64,000 nt of DNA from Flammeovirgaceae bacterium (GTDB lineage: Bacteria; Bacteroidota; Bacteroidia; Cytophagales; Cyclobacteriaceae). How positions within the stretch are numbered: the stretch's first letter is position 1; the number at the start of each line of letters is the position of its first letter. Of the stretch, positions 11,847 through 20,277 are shown in pieces. The translations under genes and the position numbers were made by a program. A model generated the notes under the pieces. It had not been told where the DNA came from. It did not search any database and saw nothing but the letters and a program-made list of their open reading frames with translations. The stretch is from NCBI GenBank assembly GCA_016709845.1, contig JADJMA010000025.1:23218-87217 (forward strand), given 5' to 3'.

Positions 11847-13115
11847 ATGATAAAGGCAAACAATCCTGCGCTTAAAAGTTGGTTAGGGGTTCCTTCGGAT
11901 TCCGATTTCCCCATTCAGAATTTGCCCTTTGGTATTTTTAAGACAGATTATCTCTCTCCGGTAGCAGGTGTAGCCATTGGCAAGTATGTGTTAGATCTTG
12001 TTTGCCTGCATGAGCATGGTTTTTTTGATGGCCTTGGGTTGCCCGCTGGAATTTTCAATCAAAAATATTTAAACAGTTTCATAGGTTTAGGTAAGAAGAA
12101 AACCCGCGAGGTGCGCGAACGTATCTCTGAATTGCTACAGCATGATAATGAGGAATTAAGATTGAATGTGGCGCGTGAGTTAGCGATTATACCGATGGCT
12201 GAGGTGGAAATGTGTATGCCGGTTATGATCCCTAACTATTCAGATTTTTACAGCAGCGTAGAACATGCCACGAATGTGGGAACGATGTTTCGTGATCCGA
12301 AGAATGCATTGTTACCCAATTGGAAACATCTGCCCGTAGCTTATCATGGCCGTGCTTCTTCCATTGTCGTTTCAGGCACATCTATTCACCGGCCCAAAGG
12401 GCAAAACAAAATTGCCGGATGCAGAACTGCCCGTATTTGACGCCTCAAAAAACTTGACTTCGAATTAGAGCTGGCATTTATCACCTGCAAGGAAACTTCA
12501 TTGGGTAGTTCAATTTCAACCAAAGAGGTGGACGATCATGTTTTCGGTTTTGTACTTTTCAACGATTGGTCGGCCCGCGACATTCAAACCTGGGAGTATG
12601 TTCCTTTGGGTCCTTTCCTAAGTAAAAATTTCGGATCGACTATTTCGCCTTGGATTGTAACGATGGACGCGTTAGAACCTTTTCGGGTAGCAGGACCTAA
12701 GCAAGAACCCACCGTGTTGCCTTATCTTGCTTTCGAAGGGCAGAATAATTTTGATATTTCATTAGAGGTTCAGTTGCAACCTGAAAACGAGGAAGCGACC
12801 ACGGTGTGCCAGTCCAACTATAAATACCTTTATTGGAATGTCAATCAGCAACTGGCGCATCATACAGTGAACGGTTGTAATATTCAGGTGGGAGATTTAT
12901 GCGCATCCGGAACGATAAGTGGTTCTACACCCGATTCGTTTGGCTCGTTACTGGAGCTTACCTGGAATGGGCAGCGGCCCTTACAACTAGGTAACGGACA
13001 ACAACGAAAATTTATTGAAGATGGCGACACAGTTATTTTGCGCGGCTTTGCAGAAAAAGATCATGTACGCATAGGCTTTGGCGAGTGCAAAGGAAAAATT
13101 TTACCCGCGCTATGA
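11847..13115 (+). CDS. fahA: Fumarylacetoacetase (frameshifted)
   Basis: Last step of tyrosine/homogentisate breakdown: splits fumarylacetoacetate to fumarate and acetoacetate. Family motifs seen: FGIFKT near the N-terminus, MPVMIPNYSDFYSSVEHATNV with metal-binding Asp and catalytic His region, LPVAYHGRASSIVVSGT, FGFVLFNDWSARDIQ, and LCASGTISGSTPDSFGSLLE. I choose the ATG at 11847 (MIKANNPALKSW), which matches the usual N-terminus; an in-frame ATG 57 bp earlier is less likely. Two compensating homopolymer errors near 12,410-12,460 break the middle. The TGA overlaps the next ATG (ATGA), indicating coupling with the flavin reductase. Confidence 0.93.
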
Positions 13116-13978
13116 TTATCGACCCTAAAGAATTGCCAACGCCAAAGCTACAGGCCTACATTCAAGGAGCCGTATCGCCAAGGCCGATTGCGTTTGTAAG
13201 TTCTATCGACAAAGAAGGAAATGTAAATCTCAGTCCGTTTAGTTTCTTCAATTTGTTTAGTATGAATCCGCCCATTCTGATTTTCTCACCTTCCAGACGG
13301 GTGCGCGATAATTCAACAAAACACACATTACAAAATGTGTTGGAAATGCCCGAAGTGGTAATCAATATTGTTTCGTATCGCATGGTTGAACAAACTTCGT
13401 TGGCCAGTTGCGAATTTCCCAAAGGCACTAATGAATTTATTAAATCTGGATTTACGGAAATTAATTCACAGTTAGTGAAGCCACCGCGGGTGGGTGAAGC
13501 TCCGGTTTCGTTTGAGTGTAAAGTGAATCAGGTTATTCCATTAGGGGAACAAGGAGGGGCAGGTAATCTGATAGTTTGCGAAGTTTTATTGATTCATATT
13601 AATAAGAAGATTTTAGATAGCGAAGGTTTTATTGATCCACATAGGATTGATGCTGTGGCTCGCATGGGGCAGGATTATTATTGCCGCGCTTCGGGTGAAA
13701 ATGTTTTTGTTGTCCCTAAACCCAATGTAAAAATCGGGATTGGATTTGATCAGATTCCGACAAGCATAAAAAACAGTAGTATTCTTACTGGAAATGATTT
13801 GGGTCGCTTAGGCAATATTGAACGACTTCCCTCGCAAGAGGAAGTGAAAATTTTTCAATCAACCAAAATCTGGCAAACAGCTGCAGTAAAAGGCATAGAA
13901 GAAACTCATCGGCTGGCAAAAACGTATCTGGAGGCAGGTAACGTGGAAGATGCCTGGAAGATATTGTTGCCAGGATAG
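13112..13978 (+). CDS. Flavin reductase-like (DIM6/NTAB) FMN-binding protein
   Basis: Split-barrel FMN-binding protein. Seen: GAVSPRPIAFVSSID and VNLSPFSFFNLFSMNPPI, which form the flavin-binding barrel, then a C-terminal extension (from about residue 190) with FIDPHRIDAVARMGQDYYCRA. In Bacteroidota this gene commonly travels with fumarylacetoacetase or homogentisate dioxygenase; here the ATG at 13112 overlaps the fahA stop by 4 bp. Role in aromatic amino-acid breakdown is inferred from that coupling; the actual substrate is unknown. About 288 residues, intact frame. Confidence 0.85.
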   Translation: MIIDPKELPTPKLQAYIQGAVSPRPIAFVSSIDKEGNVNLSPFSFFNLFSMNPPILIFSPSRRVRDNSTKHTLQNVLEMPEVVINIVSYRMVEQTSLASCEFPKGTNEFIKSGFTEINSQLVKPPRVGEAPVSFECKVNQVIPLGEQGGAGNLIVCEVLLIHINKKILDSEGFIDPHRIDAVARMGQDYYCRASGENVFVVPKPNVKIGIGFDQIPTSIKNSSILTGNDLGRLGNIERLPSQEEVKIFQSTKIWQTAAVKGIEETHRLAKTYLEAGNVEDAWKILLPG

Positions 13979-14034
13979 AGAGTATTGTTTTACGTTTTAT
14001 AATTAGAGAGAAGAACAATAACCCACTAAACACC

Positions 14035-14948
14035 ATGCAAACCATTCTCGGAGCAAACGGAGTAATAGGCAAAGAAGTTTCTGCGCACTTGCCACGCTTT
14101 ACTAATCAAATTAGACAAGTGGGGCGCAATCCACAAAAAGTAAATGCTAGCGATGAGTTAGTAAGGGCAGACTTGTTGAATTACCAACAAACCGAAGCGG
14201 CTGTGAAAGGAAGTGTGGTGGTGTATTTAGTGGCGGGTTTGAAATATGATACAAAGGTATGGCAACGCGATTGGACTATTGTGATGCGCAATACGATTGA
14301 AGCCTGCAAAAAGCATGGCAGCAAATTGGTGTTCTTTGATAATGTATATCCGTATGGCTATGTGAATGGGGTGATGACAGAAAACACACCCTTCAATCCA
14401 ACAAGTAAAAAAGGAGAGGTGCGTGCAAAAATTGCCACGATGTTGCTGGACGAAACTCAAGCTGGTAATATTACCAGCTTGATTGTGCGCGCGGCCGACT
14501 TTTACGGACCCGGTGCCTTACTGAGCATGACGCATGCGAGTGTAAACGAGCGGTTGAAAGCCGGTAAAGCTGCGCAGTGGTTGGGCGACCCGAAGAAGAT
14601 ACACACGTTCACGTACACACCCGATGCCGGCAAGACAACAGCCATCTTAGGAAACTCCCAAGCCGCTTATAACCAAACCTGGCATGCTTTAACCAGCACC
14701 GATAAAATTACCGGTGAGGATTACGTGCGCATGGCGAGTGAAATCTTAAACAAGCCGGGTAAAAAAATACAAGTGTTACCGAAGTGGGGGTGCGCATGCT
14801 GGGCTTGTTTGTTCCGGTGCTCAGCGAGTTGGTAGAAATGATGTACCAATTTGAAAACGACTACATCTTTGATAACAGCAAAGCCCAGACCTTCCTAAAT
14901 GAAAATGCTACGGACTATAAAGAGGGGATTAGAGAGACGTTGAAGTAG
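14035..14948 (+). CDS. NAD(P)-dependent epimerase/dehydratase-like protein (frameshifted)
   Basis: Short-chain, atypical SDR (NmrA/epimerase type). The N-terminal Rossmann motif is ILGANGVIGKEV (GxxGxxG), followed by a distinct segment FFDNVYPYGYVNG that replaces the classical YxxxK region, and AADFYGPGALLS. A one-base indel near 14,785 ends the first frame prematurely; the next frame continues as VGVRMLGLFVPVLSELVEMMYQ and ends at the TAG at 14,946-14,948, giving about 304 residues. No neighbouring pathway explains the substrate. It stands 56 bp after the flavin reductase and may be independent. Confidence 0.75.
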
Positions 14949-15056
14949 AATCGTAGAAGTCAAGCTTCACATTCGAGGATACCTACTAAACGTTTGCCTC
15001 GGATAAAGTACAATATATAAACCTCTTCATTCTCTTTGAAAATTGGTGGGCCTGAT

Positions 15057-15785
15057 TATTTCTTGAAAAGCTCAATTGTATAATCCAACAACTCCTGGGC
15101 ACCTGGCTTACCATGACCGGGAATGATTAGTTCGGCTTTGGGAAAGGCAACTTTAATTTTTTCAACCGTATCCGACCAGTCATTGACATTTGCGTCTTCC
15201 AGATTTCCGTTTCCGGCACCAACGGCTTTAATAAGACAACCACCAAAAAGGACTTTATCTGGTGCGAAATAGCTAACAACGTTATCCCGTGTGTGGCCTT
15301 CACCAAAATATTTGTTTAGTACTTTCTTGGTACCTACCGATGTTTCGAGAAGGGTATTAAAACCATGCTGAGGCAGCGTCCAGTTATGTGACTTGGCTAA
15401 GTCAATCGTTTTGTTAGATGCATACGAAGGAATTTTTTCGGTGATGAAATTCAGCCAATCCGCCTAAGCAATCAATATGAAAGTGTGTTACGATAACACC
15501 TTTTACTTTACATTTTAAATTTTTTTCTACCCAATCGATTAATTCTTTGGATGTGGGGTTGTCAGCTGGGGTATCGAAAATCAGGGCTTCCCCGTTATCA
15601 ATTACAATCATTCCATTGCAAGCAACCTTTCCAAAATCATTTGTATTTAGATAAGAAATGTGGAGTAAGGTATGCTCGGTGAGTTTTTCAACTTTCAAGC
15701 TTTCACTTTCGTATAGCGTATTCTTTTCTTGTGCTGCACATGCATGGCTTGCTCCAAAAAATAAAAGTAAAATCGATAGCTTCAT
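15057..15785 (-). CDS. Subclass B1 metallo-beta-lactamase (frameshifted)
   Basis: Secreted zinc hydrolase. The start at 15785 (MKLSILLLFFGASHACAAQ) gives a signal peptide, with possible lipidation at neither Cys certain. All six B1 zinc ligands are visible: HFHID (His, His, Asp), GEGHTRDNVV (His), FGGCLIK (Cys) and IIPGHGKPG (His). About 242 residues, as expected for B1. One extra A in a run near 15,435 breaks the frame after the HxHxD motif. Nearest classes are the chromosomal B1 enzymes of Flavobacteriia/Cytophagia; which beta-lactams are hydrolysed cannot be told. It is the last gene of the yceI operon, 10 bp after the membrane-protein stop. Confidence 0.9.
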
Positions 15786-15795
15786 TTTGAAACTC

Positions 15796-16271
15796 TTATC
15801 TAAGTTGAGTCTTATATGCCTGATGGGTTCGGTACACAATGGAAAACCCCACACAAAATAAATGCGCACCAATATTAAGAAATGTATTGGTGTTCCAAAC
15901 TATGGCACCTCTTGCGGCAAGACTTAACGGCACCACCACATAATTCATCGTCAGCCAGGCAATTATGCGTAACCAAGCCCTGCTGCTAATGTATATTTAT
16001 ATAAAGTAGGTATTACTTTTAACACGAGCGAATAACCCGCAGCAAAGAGTGTAGCAATTACAAAATGAAGGAGCAAACCCAGCGTGGCTGTTGACCAACC
16101 GCCTTGAAAAGCAGGGTCACCTAAAACACCACGCGCGATACTTTGGAACAATGTGATTATCGGTAATGAGCCTTTAATACAATAGATAAGGATAGCGGCC
16201 GTGATATCTAATATTCCGGCAACCAGGCCGGCAAGCATAATGATGCGAAGAGTAGGTTTGTAGGGTGGCAT
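15796..16271 (-). CDS. Small polytopic membrane protein (YagU/DUF1440-like, tentative), frameshifted
   Basis: About 158 residues with four hydrophobic segments (LRIIMLAGLVAGILDITAA, LGLLLHFVIATLFAAGYSL, AWLTMNYVVVPLSLAA, TFLNIGAHLFCVGFSIVY). Start ATG at 16269-16271 (MPPYKPTLR). The frame appears fused to the upstream yceI only because yceI has lost its stop, and appears to end early at 15963 because of a second indel; reading across restores a stop at 15796-15798. Function unknown; the resemblance to YagU-type proteins is a weak impression. Its position between yceI and the beta-lactamase suggests an envelope role. Confidence 0.6.
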
Positions 16272-16321
16272 AAAGAAATTTAATGCTTTACACGGTGTTG
16301 TCCAAACCAAAGGATGGGAAA

Positions 16322-16352
16322 TAAAAAACCCACCACGTGTGGGTAGGTTTTT
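16322..16352 (-). terminator. Rho-independent terminator after yceI
   Basis: On the minus strand a stem ACCCAC / GTGGGT around a 5-base loop is followed at once by a run of six T. It lies between the predicted yceI stop (16363-16365) and the next ATG (16271). This shows that the long frame running through it is artificial, and that downstream genes may be partly attenuated. Confidence 0.75.
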
Positions 16353-16362
16353 GAATGAAAAC

Positions 16363-16898
16363 TTAATAGAAATTAGCCTTTTTACAAGTTGAGCGTTAAT
16401 AAGAAGTGTTACTTCAGCGACCACAACTACACCAACAGCCTCAGTCAAGGCACCCCAGTTTAATCCAAATTCTTTGCGGTTAATCTTGCCATTGATTTCA
16501 AAGCCTGCTTTGGTGTTTCCATAAGGATCTACCATAATGCCACCAAAATCTACATCAAGTGTGATGTTTTTCTTTGTTCCGCGGATGGTTAGATCGCCAA
16601 CCAATTTATCTTTCTTTAAAGTTCCTTCGAAATCTATGGTTGGATGCTCTGCGGCCTCAAAAAAGTCGGCTGACTTTAAATGATTATCGCGGTCGGCCTG
16701 ATTTGTTTCGATGCTGTTTACATCCAGGCTGAACGAAACCTGAGCGCCATCAAAATCATCACTATCGCTTTCTACGCTGCCGCTGAATTTTTTGAAATAT
16801 CCGGTTACCGTGGAGATCACTAAGTGTTTTACTTTGAATTGTACTTCCGTGTGTGTAGGGTCAATACCCCATTTTGTTGCTACTGCTTGCGTTGTCAT
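16363..16898 (-). CDS. yceI: YceI-family lipid-binding protein
   Basis: YceI-type beta-barrel protein that binds isoprenoid or other amphiphilic molecules. Seen: WGIDPTHTEVQFKVKHLVIS at the N-terminus, the middle FEGTLKKDKLVGDLTIRGTKK, and the closing INRKEFGLNWG. No clear signal peptide, so probably cytoplasmic, as in many Bacteroidota copies. In the given sequence the frame runs past its natural end into the next gene; restoring one A in the run at about 16380 gives the ending LVKKANFY and a TAA at 16363-16365, just before a terminator. Promoter and two CRP-like dyads lie upstream. Confidence 0.88.
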
Positions 16899-16945
16899 AA
16901 TAGATGTGTTTTAAAAATGAATAAATTATTTTCTCTTTGATGATA

Positions 16946-16953
16946 CAAAGGTA
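16946..16953 (-). promoter_or_regulatory. Bacteroidota -7 box (TACCTTTG) of the yceI operon
   Basis: Exact match to the Bacteroidota TAnnTTTG -7 consensus on the minus strand, 48 bases upstream of the yceI ATG. No good TTG -33 box is evident, which fits an activator-dependent promoter with the dyads described next. Confidence 0.65.
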
Positions 16954-16975
16954 TAGCACCACCATGCCTCATCAC

Positions 16976-16991
16976 CTTGAACCAGATTAAG
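16976..16991. promoter_or_regulatory. CRP/FNR-like dyad, promoter-proximal
   Basis: CTTGAACCAGATTAAG: half sites CTTGA and TTAAG around six bases, the 5-6-5 geometry of CRP-family operators. Its centre is 34 bp upstream of the centre of the -7 box, i.e. close to -41, the classical class II activator position. The regulator gene starts the same gene block just upstream. Confidence 0.6.
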
Positions 16992-17006
16992 AAACATTTT
17001 TTTTAT

Positions 17007-17022
17007 CTTGAACTAGATTAAG
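17007..17022. promoter_or_regulatory. CRP/FNR-like dyad, promoter-distal
   Basis: CTTGAACTAGATTAAG, identical to the proximal dyad at 15 of 16 positions. The two dyads start 31 bp apart, about three helical turns, which puts this one near -72 on the same DNA face. It ends 7 bp from the 3' end of the Crp/Fnr gene (stop at 17030). Confidence 0.6.
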
Positions 17023-17029
17023 AAATACA

Positions 17030-17614
17030 CTAACGATCTAGCTGCTTTCTGCGGATTTTACTGAGGAACTCAGGCGTAAACCCTAAATAGGAGGCAATGT
17101 ATTTGAGCGGTACGTATTGCTCCAGCGCGGGATACTTTTTGCGAAAGTTTTCATAGCGCTCTTCGGCTGTAGCCGAGAAGTTTTGAATAATCCGATTTTG
17201 ATGGGTTACCAACGAATTTTGATAAAGAATTCGAAAGAAGCGTTCAAACTTTGGTGCCTCCACAAGTAAGCGATCCATATCTGTTTTGGGCAGCAATAGT
17301 ACCTCACTGTCGACAAGCGCCCGCGTTGAATAAATGGAAGGTACTTGTTCTGTTAAGCTTTGAGGATCGCCCGTCCACCAACCAGCCATAGCAAATTGAA
17401 TTACATGATCGTGGCCATCTTTATCGGAATAATACGTCATGAGGCAACCGGATAGTACGTGAATGAAGTGTGTGGTTACGATGCCAGCGGTTTCAATAAA
17501 CTCGCCTTGTTTGATATGCGTAGCCCTGAGCATAGAGGTAAAGAGAATGATTTCAGAAGCCTCAAGCGCGATGTGCTTATTGATGCTGGCAAGTAAGGAA
17601 GAGGTGTTGGTCAT
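17030..17614 (-). CDS. Crp/Fnr-family transcriptional regulator
   Basis: About 194 residues: an N-terminal cyclic-nucleotide-type beta-roll (IKQGEFIETAGIVTTHFIHVLSGCL, FAMAGWWTGD) and a C-terminal helix-turn-helix (PLKYIASYLGFTPEFLSKIRR). The recognition region TPEFLSKIRR is of the Bacteroidota type rather than the enteric RxTIGR type. No iron-sulfur Cys cluster is seen, and the cNMP phosphate-binding Arg/Ser motif is not recognisable, so the ligand is unknown. I choose the ATG at 17614 (MTNTSS). It lies directly upstream of the yceI operon; the dyads between the genes suggest this operon is its target. Confidence 0.88.
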   Translation of the reverse strand: MTNTSSLLASINKHIALEASEIILFTSMLRATHIKQGEFIETAGIVTTHFIHVLSGCLMTYYSDKDGHDHVIQFAMAGWWTGDPQSLTEQVPSIYSTRALVDSEVLLLPKTDMDRLLVEAPKFERFFRILYQNSLVTHQNRIIQNFSATAEERYENFRKKYPALEQYVPLKYIASYLGFTPEFLSKIRRKQLDR

Positions 17615-17680
17615 AGATGGCAAAGATAAGATTCGCATTTAATTCAAGTAGCTTTCTATATAACTGACTACAAAAGATTT

Positions 17681-17688
17681 TACCTTTG
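17681..17688 (+). promoter_or_regulatory. Candidate -7 box (TACCTTTG) before the YkgJ-family gene
   Basis: Exact TAnnTTTG match ending four bases before the ATG at 17692. If it is the true promoter, the mRNA would be leaderless or nearly so. A chance match in A/T-rich DNA is possible. Confidence 0.35.
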
Positions 17689-17691
17689 TTC

Positions 17692-18170
17692 ATGGACCTG
17701 GAACGCTTTCGCGAGAAATCAAAAAATAAAGCAGCTGAGAATAGAAAATTTCTTGGTGCACTCCGTAAGAAAGATCCGCGGAAGCTGGACGATGAATTTC
17801 ATAAACTTCATGACGAAGTGTTTGAAGAAATGGATTGCCTCACGTGTGCTAATTGTTGTAAAACAACCAGTCCTATTTTTTATCAAACCGATATTGAACG
17901 GGTAGCTAAAAGTCTACGACTAAAACCCGGTGAATTTATCGATCAGTATTTGCGTATTGACGAAGACAAGGACTACGTGTTAAAATTATCACCATGCCCG
18001 TTTCTGGATGTTGATAATTATTGTAAAGTGTATGATAGTCGGCCAAAAAGCGTGTCGCGAGTATCCACACACGAACAGAAAAAAGATGCTGCAGATCATG
18101 GATCTCACTTATAAAAATACGTTGGTTTGCCCAGCCGTGTTGGAGATGGTTGAGCGACTTAAGAAAATTA
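17692..18170 (+). CDS. YkgJ-family cysteine-cluster protein (frameshifted)
   Basis: Putative zinc- or iron-binding protein. Seen: CLTCANCCKTTSP near residue 45, PCPFLDVDNYCKVYDSRP, then, in the next frame, CREYPHT, together forming the eight-or-so conserved Cys of the family. An extra A in the run near 18,046-18,050 causes the shift; the downstream frame continues to VCPAVLEMVERLKKI, where a lost base probably hides the stop near 18,168. Function in the cell unknown. Its start lies close behind a TACCTTTG box, and it is divergent from the Crp/Fnr gene. Confidence 0.82.
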
Positions 18171-18179
18171 ATTTATATT

Positions 18180-19307
18180 ATGAAGTTACTGTTAGTCATT
18201 TTGCTGGTTGCGTGAGCCACATCTCGCCAATGCTTGCGCAGAAAAGAATACGCGATGCAGGTTTAGAAGAGGTGTGCTTACTCCCGGAAAGAACAATTCA
18301 ATTACCGATGTTAGCGGAGTAAAGGTAGGTCAGATTACCCTCATAGAGGGAAGTGAAGTGCGAACAGGCGTTACTGCAATCCTTCCGCATGACGGAAATA
18401 TTTTTCAGGATAAAGTACCAGCTGCTATTTATGTAGGTAATGGTTTCGGTAAACTGGCCGGAAGCACTCAGGTTATGGAACTGGGTAATCTTGAAACACC
18501 TATCGTGCTTACCAATACCTTAAATGTTGCCACAGCCGTTGATGCCGTTGTTGAATATTCCCTTAATCAGAGAGGCAATGAAGATGTGCGCTCTGTTAAT
18601 GCGGTAGTGGGTGAAACCAATGATGGCTATCTGAATGATATTCGAGGACGCCATGTAAAAAACAACATGTGTTGGATGCAATAACAAACGCAAAGGCAGG
18701 TGTGGTGCAAGAAGGTAATGTTGGTGCAGGAACGGGTACAGTTTGTTTTGGCTTTAAGGGTGGTATTGGTACATCATCAAGAGTATTGCCCGTAAAATCT
18801 GGAAGTTATACGGTTGGCGTTTTGGTGCAGACTAATTTTGGAGGGGTGCTACAAATTGATGGCGTGCCGGTAGGAGAAGCGCTGAAGCAATTTTATTTGA
18901 GCGATCAATTGATGGATAAAGCAGATGGCTCTTGTATGATGGTTATCGCGACTGATGCTCCGCTTGATGCCCGCAATTTAGAACGAATGGCTAAGCGGGC
19001 CATGATGGGTTTAGCCCGAACCGGAGGAATTGCATCGAATGGCAGTGGCGATTATGTGATTGCTTTTTCAACGGATGCTTCGCTGCGGGTGAAACATGAT
19101 TCCAAAGAATCGACTCAAACAAACACTATACTTCGTAACGATGAAATGTCACCGCTGTTCATGGCAGTCATCGAAGCCACAGAAGAAGCCATTATTAATT
19201 CTCTGTTTGCCGCAGAATCAATGCAAGGATTTGAAGGGCATTCAGTAAAGTCTTTACCTATGCAGGAAGTAATCACGATCTTAAAAAAGTATAATGCTAT
19301 TAAATAA
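18180..19307 (+). CDS. DmpA/BapA-like peptidase family S58 (frameshifted)
   Basis: Self-processing Ntn-fold aminopeptidase that releases N-terminal residues, including beta- or D-amino acids in some members. Reading across three indels (near 18,211, 18,270 and 18,660): signal peptide MKLLLVILLVA, then KRIRDAGLEEG, NNSITDVSGVKVGQITLI, YVGNGFGKLAGSTQV, VGETNDGYLNDIRG, and the self-cleavage site GIASNGSGDYVIAFS, where the Ser of NGSGD becomes the N-terminal nucleophile. About 370 residues, family-typical. A secreted location is inferred from the signal peptide. Confidence 0.88.
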
Positions 19308-19310
19308 TTT

Positions 19311-20081
19311 ATGTATTCATTCTTAAACAATCAATTTCTGCCGGTCGACAAAACGTTTATTCACGTAAGCGACCTGGCTACCCAACGTGGCTATGGAATT
19401 TTTGATTTCTTAAAGGCAGGTCGGCTGAGTCCATGCGACTTAAGGTATCGCAGTCGCGGGAAGAATTAAAAAAAATAATTCACGAATTGATCACCAAGAA
19501 TGGTTTAGAGAATTCAGGAATTAAATTGATTCTTACTGGTGGCTATTCGCCTGATGGCTACAACATAACCACTCCGAATTTACTTATCACGCAACATGCG
19601 CTAACCATGCCAAGTCTGGAATATCTGGAAAAGGGAATTAAGATCATTACGCATGAATATGTGCGAGACCTGCCACATGTTAAATCCATCAACTACATCG
19701 TGGGAGTTTGGCTGCAAAGGGTAGTGAAGGAACAGCAGGCAGCCGATGTGTTGTATTATTTGAATGGGCAAGTTTCTGAATTTCCCGTTGCAATATTTTT
19801 GTTGTTAAAGAAGATGGGGTTGTTGTAACGCCTGCCGATCGGGTGCTTCATGGAATCACACGAAAAATATTTTGAATTTGTCGGGCAAGCCTCATACCAT
19901 TCAGGAAGGAACTGTGAGCATAGAAGATGTGTTAACAGCAAAAGAAGTTTTTCTTACCAGCACCACCAAACGGATTGTGCCCATTGTGAAAGTGAATGAA
20001 GCCGTTATTGGAAACGGAAGACCCGGTCCGGTAACTCAACATCTTCTTAAAGATTTAATTCAATTAGAATTGGATTATTGA
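19311..20081 (+). CDS. Class IV aminotransferase, internally deleted and frameshifted
   Basis: PLP fold type IV enzyme (branched-chain, D-amino-acid or ADC-lyase-like). Seen: HVSDLATQRGYGIFDFLKAG, AESMRLKVSQSREELKK, the Lys-bearing motif LPHVKSINYIVGVW, and TPADRVLHGITRKNIL. Between LKAG and AESMRLK the usual stretch of about 20 residues (PLFL..DHLxRFxRS) is missing and the frame changes, so about 60 bp seem to be lost near 19,420. Two more indels lie at 19,790-19,860. The exact substrate cannot be assigned. Starts 3 bp after the DmpA-like stop, so probably an operon. Confidence 0.82.
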
Positions 20082-20277
20082 AATTGGAATAGGCCATCCA
20101 AAAAGGGATATAGACATTTGTAAAGTCCGTTAAAATTTGGTTCTTAAATTTCTGGAGTTCGATCCTTTTAGGGTAGTCACCTGAATTCTACCAGCCCATT
20201 AGTAACCATTGATCACATTTTAGAACCATGTGGTTGTTAATTTACCTACTTTTTACAAAACATAATTTAGCTGACGC

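Noticed and set aside
15963..16898. A true fusion of YceI with a membrane protein
   Set aside because: A terminator and a separate start codon lie between the two parts; one base restores separate genes.
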